DNA of 64,000 bases, taken from contig NZ_PQCD01000033.1 of assembly GCF_002964705.1 (NCBI RefSeq), positions 243,757-307,756 on the forward strand, read 5' to 3'. Every line of letters begins with the position of its first letter. Positions within the stretch are counted from its first letter, which is position 1. Origin of the DNA: Pseudoalteromonas sp. T1lg75 (GTDB lineage Bacteria > Pseudomonadota > Gammaproteobacteria > Enterobacterales > Alteromonadaceae). The position numbers were made by a program, and so were the translations under genes. Under the pieces are notes generated by a model that had not been told where the DNA came from, did no database searches, and worked only from the letters and a program-made list of their open reading frames with translations. Shown one piece after another: positions 27,487-34,454 of this stretch.

Positions 27487-27981
27487 ATGCGACTCACTAC
27501 ATTTGTTATCGGTGCAGCACTATTTTGTTTGGCACCCCTGGATGCGGCCCTGGCGAAACCCGATCACTTTATGCCGCCAGGCCAAGAGAAAAAGCTGGTG
27601 AATCACGACGATCGTGATCACAAATATCGCCATGAAGGCGACAGAAAGCGGTATGACCGTCACGAGCGCGACAGAAAGCGCCATAAGCATGATCGCAAAC
27701 ATAAAAGGGACCGTCATTATGACCGTCACCATGATCGCCACTACTATGGCCATCATAAAAAGCATAAACGTAATCGTCACTACTACTGCGACCATTACAG
27801 CCATCGCCGCCATGACCGCTACTGGCGTGTAGGTCACCATATTGATTACGACCTATACCGCCATGGCAGAATACTGCGCCGCGACCGCCACGGCCACGTG
27901 ATTGTCGATATGCACGGCGACATTTTCCGGGTACTGGAAAACAGCCTGGAGATTGTAGAAATCCTAAGCCGTCGCCATTAA
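27487..27981 (+). CDS. His/Arg/Lys-rich exported protein (RcnB-like C-terminus)
   Basis: 164 residues from ATG 27487 with an unusually strong AAGGAGGTCC ribosome site. Signal peptide 1-23 (ends AALA). The mature chain (about 35-112) is almost wholly made of His, Arg, Lys, Asp and Tyr in irregular D-R-H / R-K-R-H-K units. The C-terminal 50 residues (from Y-W-R-V-G-H-H-I) resemble the small domain of the periplasmic RcnB/DUF-like family. Dense His suggests divalent-metal binding or buffering (Ni, Co, Cu or Zn); this is inference. It ends at a strong terminator and is probably monocistronic. Confidence 0.75.
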   Translation: MRLTTFVIGAALFCLAPLDAALAKPDHFMPPGQEKKLVNHDDRDHKYRHEGDRKRYDRHERDRKRHKHDRKHKRDRHYDRHHDRHYYGHHKKHKRNRHYYCDHYSHRRHDRYWRVGHHIDYDLYRHGRILRRDRHGHVIVDMHGDIFRVLENSLEIVEILSRRH

Positions 27982-27997
27982 TTAAGATACGCACTGG

Positions 27998-28022
27998 AAC
28001 GCCCCGCAAGGGGCGTTTTTTT
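27998..28022 (+). terminator. Rho-independent terminator
   Basis: AACGCCCC / GGGGCGTT stem with GCAA tetraloop (27998-28005, 28010-28017), then a T-run, directly after the His-rich protein gene. Confidence 0.9.
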
Positions 28023-28109
28023 GTGCCAGGAAAAGCGTGGCGGCCTTTGTTATTACTATTTGGTGTGTTACTTTTCTTTCATAACTATAAGTAGTAGAAA
28101 GGATTCTTC

Positions 28110-29837
28110 TTGAGCGCTCAGTTTTATAACCAGCATGCTTCGCAATTGGCGGAGCAATACCTCGGTACCGACTTTGAAAAGGTGCATGCGTCCTGGTTGC
28201 ATCTGCTTAAACCACTACTAAATAGATCACAATGTCGCATGCTGGACATTGGTGCGGGAGCGGGTCGGGACGCCTTATACCTGGCTCAGCATGGGCAAGA
28301 TGTTGAGGTTTATGCGGTGGAGCCAGCCAAAATGCTCGCCGAGTTAGGTGCCAGGCATACAAAGGATCATGCCGTGCATTGGCTGGAAGACTCCTTGCCG
28401 GCACTCGAGCGTGTTACCAGCAAAGAAATCAGCTTTGACCTTATTTTGCTTAGTGCCGTGTGGATGCATATTCCCGAAGGGCAACGTTCGCGAGCGATCC
28501 GCAAGCTGGCAAACTTACTGAAACCCGGCGGGCAACTGGTGATCTCCTTGCGTCATGGGCAAGGAGAGTTAGAGCTTAAAGAGCGGGGCATGTATCAAGT
28601 ATGCGCGGATACGTTAAAGCAATTAGCAACGCAAGTTGGCTTGCAGTGTATTCTCTGCACCGAGCTCCAAACCGATGAACTCAACCGTGCAGATGTACAT
28701 TGGCAAACCGTCGTACTGCGCTTGCCGGATGATGGTAGCGGATCCTTTAGTTTAATTCGTCACGTAGCCCTCAATGATGGTAAATCTGCGACTCATAAAT
28801 TGGCATTGATGCGAGTGCTGTTGCGTATCGCCGATGGCCACCCCGGAGCCGTGATACGCAGGGAGGAGAATCGCGTCATACTGCCGGCAGGTTTGGTAGC
28901 TCTTTATTGGTGCCATCAATATAAAGATCTAATCGACCATTACGAACTTTTCCAAACGCCGAATGCCAGCCCAAACATGGGGTTTATGAAAGAGGGTGGC
29001 TGGCATAAATTAAGGCACTTAGGTTCAACTGACTTTCGCGTTGGCAACCTATTTGCTGGTGAGGATGCGCTTGCTTTGCACCGCACCCTTTCCCATGCGG
29101 TGCAGAATATTCGCGATATGCCCTGTAAATATATTACCTTCCCCAATACAGAGCAGTGCGTATTTGAGCTTGCGAGCCAAGTTGTTCGTGCCAAGGACAC
29201 TCTGTTTTTAGATTTTGAGAGCCTGTGTCAATGGGGGGAGTTTTCGCTTCCCGAACATGTTTGGACGGCACTGAATCGCTACGCCTGTTGGATTGAGCCG
29301 GTGCTAGTCAGCGAATGGGCAAGAACCATGGCTAATTATCGCGGTAATGCAATTCACTTAAAGCAGCAGCCATATATCTTTTCTCAGGCATTAAACTGGC
29401 TTGACCCTAAGCGCACAACCACAGAAGTGCGCCAGCGATTGACCGAGATGGCCGAAGAGGGTGATGCGATTCATTGTGTCTGGACGCAACGTTCGCTGCA
29501 GCAAGGTTTTGATGTTGATCATTGCATGCCTTTTTCACGCTGGCCAAATAACGATTTATGGAATTTATTACCGAGTACACCCAAAGCGAACAATGAAAAG
29601 CGCGACCGATTGCCCAGCAATACCCGTTTGCTTCATGCAGGGGAACATATACGCCACTGGTGGCAACAAGCCTGGGAAACGGAAAAAGAGAGCGTGCTTT
29701 CGCAGCGCTTTTTCGCCGAGGCGAATCTGGCGCTACCGGGCTTAGGAGTGGGCAATCGTTCGATAGACGATTTGTTTGCCGCTTTGGTATTGCAGCGCGG
29801 GCGTTTACGGGATTTGCAGCAGTTGCAGGAGTGGTAA
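28110..29837 (+). CDS. Methyltransferase-HNH endonuclease fusion
   Basis: 575 residues from a TTG start at 28110 with GAAAGGA six bases upstream; no better start is visible. Residues about 1-195 form a class I SAM methyltransferase: motif I D46-I-G48-A-G50-A-G52, acidic E after V-Y-A-V, and P-G-G-Q-L-V-I-S. A helical middle region (about 205-400; K-L-A-L-M-R-V-L-L-R-I-A-D-G) follows, of a type found before HNH nucleases. The C-terminal HNH (about 455-510) has D468-V-D470-H471, N485 and N494-x-x-K497. The spacing H to N (14) and H to N (23) equals that of Cas9 H840, N854 and N863. All key residues are present. It could be a defence or nucleic-acid-modifying enzyme. I see no partner genes in the same direction, so it may act alone. 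Confidence 0.85.
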   Translation: MSAQFYNQHASQLAEQYLGTDFEKVHASWLHLLKPLLNRSQCRMLDIGAGAGRDALYLAQHGQDVEVYAVEPAKMLAELGARHTKDHAVHWLEDSLPALERVTSKEISFDLILLSAVWMHIPEGQRSRAIRKLANLLKPGGQLVISLRHGQGELELKERGMYQVCADTLKQLATQVGLQCILCTELQTDELNRADVHWQTVVLRLPDDGSGSFSLIRHVALNDGKSATHKLALMRVLLRIADGHPGAVIRREENRVILPAGLVALYWCHQYKDLIDHYELFQTPNASPNMGFMKEGGWHKLRHLGSTDFRVGNLFAGEDALALHRTLSHAVQNIRDMPCKYITFPNTEQCVFELASQVVRAKDTLFLDFESLCQWGEFSLPEHVWTALNRYACWIEPVLVSEWARTMANYRGNAIHLKQQPYIFSQALNWLDPKRTTTEVRQRLTEMAEEGDAIHCVWTQRSLQQGFDVDHCMPFSRWPNNDLWNLLPSTPKANNEKRDRLPSNTRLLHAGEHIRHWWQQAWETEKESVLSQRFFAEANLALPGLGVGNRSIDDLFAALVLQRGRLRDLQQLQEW

Positions 29838-29870
29838 CTAAACAACTTTATTGCACTTACTAACACAATA

Positions 29871-29895
29871 AAATGGCGCCCATCGGGCGCCATTT
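29871..29895. terminator. Terminator between convergent genes
   Basis: AAATGGCGCCC / GGGCGCCATTT, a perfect 11-bp stem with a 3-nt loop. The T-run is better on the minus strand (serving the gene ending at 29900), but it also lies just after the plus-strand fusion gene. Confidence 0.8.
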
Positions 29896-29899
29896 CGCA

Positions 29900-32287
29900 T
29901 TAAGATTTTTCGTTTTCCAACGGGCCGGCGCCTATGTCTATCTTTTCTTCCTGCGGGGTGAAGTCGGGGTCGAGCGACAGGTTGGCGAAGGGGTTGGCCT
30001 TGGCTTTTTTGTTCTGCTCTTTGTCTTCTTCAACCTCGGTTTCTGGAACCAGTTCTTGCTCTTGAACAGGCGCTTGTTGTGCCAGGGCCGACTCTAATTC
30101 CAGCAGGGCATCATCCAGTGACTGCGCTTCGGCGTCGTTGAGTTCCAGATTTACTTCTGGCTCAGGCTCCATTTCGCTCGGCTCGTCAGTAATGGCCTGG
30201 GTGTTGAGAGGTTGCGTTCCGACTTGTTCCACTTCGCCTTGCTCGTCTTCAAGCGTTGGCGTGGCAAGAGGCTCAACTATCTCGGTCAGAGCTTCAGTAG
30301 GTTGGGCCTCAACAGGTTGGGCCGCATTCGGTTGGGCCGCACTCGGTTGGGCCGCAATAGGCTGCTCTATAACCTGCTCATTAACGGCTTCTTCGTTATC
30401 TTGCTGTGGCTCCGGCGTTTGTTCGAACTCCTCAGCATGAGTTGGATTTTCCATGCTGGGCTCGTCCTCAACGGGCAGTTGTGACGCGTCACTGCTCGGT
30501 TCACCTTGGTGGCTACCTTGGTGGCCACCTTGGTGACTTTGCGGCTCTTGCTCAGCAGGCGTGCTCTCAGTCGTTTGCGTGGTGTTCGAGCCGCTTGCCT
30601 GGTTTAAATAGGCCTGAAATTCTTCATCTGACATGCTCGACCAATCCTTACTGGTCGGTTGCGGTTCTGCTGCAGGCGTCTCTTCTTGCGGCTGCGCGTT
30701 TGTCTCGGCTTCAGGGGTAGCCGTAGGCTCTGTTACAGGAGTCGGGCTCGGCTCCTCAGTATCAGCTTGCGCTTTTTTACGCACAAAGGGGTGGATTTCG
30801 GCGCAATGCTGGGGCTCGCTATGGCTGGCGGCTTTGCTTGCAGCGGCCTTACGGTGTAAAGGTGCAACATTCTGCGGCTGTGGCTCGTCGTTGCCATCGG
30901 CTTGCGGTGTTTGCTCAGTTGAGGGTTCGGCTGAAGGCTCGGCTGAGGGCTCGGCAGAAGCATCGGCTGAGGGGGTTCCCAATAGGGCATCCGCTTTTTC
31001 TTTCAACAGTGTTCTGGTTAGTTCTGGGCTAAGCGCTGCATGAGCCCCATAGGTCAGTAATTGCTTAATTTGGTCTTTATGAGCCGAGTTTAGTTCTTCG
31101 CCGTAGTCATGGGTGCTGATGCTGAGCACATGCTCAACAAACTCTTTCTCATGTAGCACGAAACTTGGCATGGGCGACTTAAATACCGCCTCGTTGTTAA
31201 ACACGATAAGACAGTTGATCTCTTGCATCGGCAGTGAAAGCATCTCGGCCAAACTCTGCGCTTGTTCACGCAAGGCGGTAAGAGGGTTTGCAAACTTTTC
31301 GTCTTCGCCGTGGTGTCGGGTGGTCCATTCCTGGGCCTTTTCGCCGCCGTAAATATCACCGACAGCATCGATGTGGGCGACCATAAATACACCAAAGGGG
31401 CTCAGCAAGAGGTGTTCTATGTTTGTGCTTTTGCCTTCCTCACCGGTGGCGATGGGCACGTTGGTAAACTTGCTGTAAAGCTGCGGGTCTAAGGTGGCTT
31501 TTTTATTGCCGATCAATTTTTTCAGAGCCTTTATAAACTCCGAGGGCTTACTCATGGCTTGCGGTTTGCCTTCTGGCGACAATTTCGGCTTAGCGATAGC
31601 AATTGATTCTTGGCGTTTTTTACGCACCACCACCAGTGCGGCAATGCCAACTATGAGCACGAGTAAACCGAGAAGTGCAGGGACCATCATGTCCATCAGG
31701 CCTGACGTTGCAGTTTGTGCAATGGGCTGAGGTTTAGGTGCCACCTTGGTTGGTTTTGTTTGGGCTTTTGGTTCGGCCTTAGGCTGTGTTGAGTTTAGCT
31801 GTGCAGTCTGGGTTTCTGTGGCGCTGCCTGCTGCTGCCGTTTCGGTATTAGCCTGCTCCTCAGCGGAGGCTTGTTGAGGCGCACTTGCTAAGGTAGCCAC
31901 TACTTCTGGCTTGGTGGTGTTGCTCGGGGTGCTTTGCGCCTGCGTGGAGGCCAGCTCTTCTGCGGCACTGGTTTCGGTTTTAACTTGCTCTGTAAAAGGT
32001 TCGGGCTTAACCAGGGTCGCGCGCTCTGGCTCGTTAGCGCTTGCCTGAGGTCTTGTTTGTTGCTGTGCCTGGGCGTTTTTAAATTGCTGACAGTTTCTGT
32101 CATAGTCGCGCCGCGCGCTACGGTAAGTGGGATGCGTGCGCGAATGGTCGAATTGAGCCATTTGTTGTTTTAATAGAATACACATGGCGCGGTTATATTC
32201 TCGCGCCTCGGCTTCGCTAGCTGGCAACAGAACTAGGGTAAAAAGTAGTAGAAAAGCTAATCTCATTTCCGAAACATAAGTAAACAT
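29900..32287 (-). CDS. Membrane protein with degenerate NERD domain and acidic tail
   Basis: 795 residues from ATG 32287 (AGGTGA eight bases upstream); ATG 32266 is an alternative that begins the signal-like helix. Signal or anchor helix about 9-26, then a small Cys-containing segment and a Glu/Gln/Ala-rich linker (about 70-195). A transmembrane helix follows (about 200-225). A NERD (nuclease-related) domain (about 250-385) shows the N-I-E-H-L-L-L-S-P-F-G-V-F pattern. The catalytic E-x-K expected after it is replaced by A-H-I, and the first Asp by Glu, so nuclease activity is unlikely. The remaining 370 residues are low-complexity Pro/Glu/Gln/Ala with repeats of S-A-E-P and A-A-Q-P. Probably a structural or tethering protein. 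Confidence 0.75.
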   Translation of the reverse strand: MFTYVSEMRLAFLLLFTLVLLPASEAEAREYNRAMCILLKQQMAQFDHSRTHPTYRSARRDYDRNCQQFKNAQAQQQTRPQASANEPERATLVKPEPFTEQVKTETSAAEELASTQAQSTPSNTTKPEVVATLASAPQQASAEEQANTETAAAGSATETQTAQLNSTQPKAEPKAQTKPTKVAPKPQPIAQTATSGLMDMMVPALLGLLVLIVGIAALVVVRKKRQESIAIAKPKLSPEGKPQAMSKPSEFIKALKKLIGNKKATLDPQLYSKFTNVPIATGEEGKSTNIEHLLLSPFGVFMVAHIDAVGDIYGGEKAQEWTTRHHGEDEKFANPLTALREQAQSLAEMLSLPMQEINCLIVFNNEAVFKSPMPSFVLHEKEFVEHVLSISTHDYGEELNSAHKDQIKQLLTYGAHAALSPELTRTLLKEKADALLGTPSADASAEPSAEPSAEPSTEQTPQADGNDEPQPQNVAPLHRKAAASKAASHSEPQHCAEIHPFVRKKAQADTEEPSPTPVTEPTATPEAETNAQPQEETPAAEPQPTSKDWSSMSDEEFQAYLNQASGSNTTQTTESTPAEQEPQSHQGGHQGSHQGEPSSDASQLPVEDEPSMENPTHAEEFEQTPEPQQDNEEAVNEQVIEQPIAAQPSAAQPNAAQPVEAQPTEALTEIVEPLATPTLEDEQGEVEQVGTQPLNTQAITDEPSEMEPEPEVNLELNDAEAQSLDDALLELESALAQQAPVQEQELVPETEVEEDKEQNKKAKANPFANLSLDPDFTPQEEKIDIGAGPLENEKS

Positions 32288-32441
32288 TGTGTTATCTTCA
32301 CCTAGTCTAACAGTTATTCTATTAATTACGCTATAGCCTTATATAGTCATTTTAAAATTCAATAGGTTAAACCCAGCCTTTGTGCGATAATGGCACTTGA
32401 TGCAGTGAGAAAATAGCGTTTTTCTTGTGCGATTTTATTGA

Positions 32442-32459
32442 CTAATAACAAATTATTAG
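32442..32459. promoter_or_regulatory. Small inverted repeat upstream of diguanylate cyclase
   Basis: CTAATAA (32442-32448) and TTATTAG (32453-32459) with a 4-bp spacer, 53 bases before the ATG at 32513. In an AT-rich region this may be chance; it could be an operator near the promoter. Confidence 0.3.
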
Positions 32460-32512
32460 CATGAATTTGTGTTACCCTGATTTGGTAATTAAGTATTAGT
32501 GGTGGGTAGTTA

Positions 32513-34075
32513 ATGCGTCTTACGCGGTTGTTTTTACTCGATCTACGCCAAGTGATCCTGGGCTTTACCCTGCTCTTGGTGCTTATTACCCTGGCTAACC
32601 AGTTTGTTATTAGTTACCGGGTTTACACCCAGCAGGCCATGACCCAAAGCCTGGAGGCAAACCGCGCCTACGCCGGTAAAATGGCCGATATCACCAGCCA
32701 GTTTATTCAATCCTTGCAAATGCAACTGGCCTATAGCGCCCAGTCTCTGAGCCGCGATCTGGATAACCCAGCCCATCGCAAACAAGAGGTGCAGCGTTTG
32801 CTGGCACAGACTGAATCCTTTAATTCTGTGGTGCTTATCGATCATCGCGGCGAGGTGATCAGCGCCGCCCCGGAGCAACTGGGGGCCGTGGGTTTAACCC
32901 TACAATCGAGTGAGGCTAAACAGTCGTTAAGGGCCCAGCAGCCCTTGATGCCACAGCCCTTTGTATCGCCCTTGGGCAACCTGGTGGTAAGTCCTTCACA
33001 CCCTATTTTTGCTGAGGGTGAACCCAAACGTTATCTGGGTTATATCGCGGGCACCATTTATTTAAATGGCAACAACATCTTATCCCGTCTATTGGGGACC
33101 CATTTTCACGGTGCAGAGTCGCGTATTTTGGTGCTCAGCGAGAATGGCGCCGTGGTCTATGATAACCAGCGTCAGCATATCGGGATGACCATAGGCGACG
33201 TGCACCCCTTATGGCCTGCGTTTATGCAAGCGCAAGCGGGTGAAAGTGGCGCCATGATCAGCACAAAAGAAGAGGCTCAGCTAATTGGCTATGCGCCGGT
33301 CAAGGACATGCGTTGGGTTGTCCTGGTGGTGAGTGCGCAGCAGCAGGTGGTCACCAGTGTGGGTAACACCATAGGCAACCTGATGAAAAAGGCGGCGCCG
33401 GTCACTCTAATTACGCTGTTAGCCATTTGGCTGCTTGCCGGTACCATCAGTGCGCCATTACAGCTACTGGCACGAAGAGTGCGCGACAACGATAAAACCT
33501 TTAGCGATATCCCCGCCTGGTATAACGAGGCCAAAACCCTGAAGCGGGCCATTGAAACTTACAGCAATGAGCAGCTGCAGCGCATTAGTGCACTTAACCT
33601 GGCGAGTAATACGGATCCATTAACCGGCATCGGTAACCGCCGCTATATGCAAGCTTGCTTAGACTCAATGAAAGAGCAGGGGCAGGCGTTCGCTGTGCTG
33701 GCTCTGGATATTGATCATTTTAAGAAAATCAATGATCACTTTGGTCATGATATTGGCGATGAAGTGATCAAAACCCTGGCGCAGTTACTAAAGCTGGGCT
33801 GTCGTGAATATGACAGTGTGTGCCGCAGCGGCGGCGAAGAGTTTATGCTGCTATTACCCGGGCTTCATGTGGAAAAGGCACAGGAACTTGCCGAGCGCTT
33901 GCGTCAGCAGATAGCCAGCCATGAGTTTGCGCCCGTGGCCCAGGTGACCGTATCGGTGGGGGTAAGCTTATGGCAGCCGGGCAACGAGATAGGTGCCGCA
34001 CTTAAGGCCGCCGATAACGCTCTTTATAAGGCGAAACACAATGGCCGCAATCGCACCGAGGTGCAGTGGCTTTAA
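32513..34075 (+). CDS. Membrane diguanylate cyclase with Cache-type sensor
   Basis: 520 residues from ATG 32513. Two transmembrane helices (about 10-32 and 287-312) bracket a periplasmic region of about 250 residues. That region has dCache-like features (V-V-L-I-D-H-R-G-E-V-I-S-A-A-P, then G-Y-I-A-G-T-I-Y-L), so it likely binds a small extracellular ligand. The GGDEF domain (about 360-515) has GGEEF at 440-444 and L-D-I-D-H-F-K for metal. The I-site REYD is in place, so activity should be product-inhibited. All catalytic residues are present. It is predicted to raise c-di-GMP in response to an external signal. It overlaps the end of the convergent small membrane protein by four bases. Confidence 0.92.
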   Translation: MRLTRLFLLDLRQVILGFTLLLVLITLANQFVISYRVYTQQAMTQSLEANRAYAGKMADITSQFIQSLQMQLAYSAQSLSRDLDNPAHRKQEVQRLLAQTESFNSVVLIDHRGEVISAAPEQLGAVGLTLQSSEAKQSLRAQQPLMPQPFVSPLGNLVVSPSHPIFAEGEPKRYLGYIAGTIYLNGNNILSRLLGTHFHGAESRILVLSENGAVVYDNQRQHIGMTIGDVHPLWPAFMQAQAGESGAMISTKEEAQLIGYAPVKDMRWVVLVVSAQQQVVTSVGNTIGNLMKKAAPVTLITLLAIWLLAGTISAPLQLLARRVRDNDKTFSDIPAWYNEAKTLKRAIETYSNEQLQRISALNLASNTDPLTGIGNRRYMQACLDSMKEQGQAFAVLALDIDHFKKINDHFGHDIGDEVIKTLAQLLKLGCREYDSVCRSGGEEFMLLLPGLHVEKAQELAERLRQQIASHEFAPVAQVTVSVGVSLWQPGNEIGAALKAADNALYKAKHNGRNRTEVQWL

Positions 34076-34269
34076 CGCTGTTTCTGTCGCTCCAGCAGAG
34101 TGAGTAAGCGTTGCGATAAGCCCCAGACCAACAGCAAGATCACCAATAGGGTGATGATCAGCAACAAGGTTTGGTCGCTAATAAACAGCCAACTCAGGCT
34201 CAGCGTGAAGCACGAAAACAGGCAAATTCGTAATAAGGTATTATTTTGTTTTTGAACACGTTTTTGCAT
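34072..34269 (-). CDS. Small two-helix membrane protein
   Basis: 65 residues from ATG 34269 with AGGTGA eight bases upstream. A basic N-terminus is followed by two hydrophobic helices (about 12-30 and 33-52) and a basic C-terminus (L-L-E-R-Q-K-Q-R). No family is recognised. A proper ribosome site, a plausible membrane topology and its position between two real genes favour a real protein, although it is short. Confidence 0.55.
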   Translation of the reverse strand: MQKRVQKQNNTLLRICLFSCFTLSLSWLFISDQTLLLIITLLVILLLVWGLSQRLLTLLERQKQR

Positions 34270-34356
34270 AGTTTAGGTCACCTAGGTTGCTTGCCCTAGT
34301 GTAGCAAAGAAAACTCCGATTTTTTGCCATGGTAAAAAAACTGTCACTCTAAAGTC

Positions 34357-34387
34357 ATTGTTTTATATTGTCTTGATATATAACAAT
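34357..34387. promoter_or_regulatory. Long inverted repeat upstream of GAF-PAS-GGDEF-EAL gene
   Basis: ATTGTTTTATAT (34357-34368) and ATATATAACAAT (34376-34387) are complementary at 11 of 12 positions with a 7-bp spacer. It lies 67 bases before the ATG at 34455, where promoter elements are expected. Likely an operator. The half-site ATTGTTAT is shared with the dyad at 23477-23503, but the spacing differs by six bases. Confidence 0.5.
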
Positions 34388-34454
34388 ACGCTCAGGTGCA
34401 CAGACGATATTGTGCTAAGCTACAAGAAAATAAGACAAAGAATAACATCACTTC

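Noticed and set aside
30138..31043. Plus-strand frames across the NERD protein tail
   Set aside because: They arise from the low-complexity repeats (S-A-E-P, A-A-Q-P) read on the other strand.
28110..32287. A single operon or defence island made of the HNH fusion and NERD protein
   Set aside because: The two genes are convergent with a terminator between them, so cotranscription is excluded; a functional link is only speculation.
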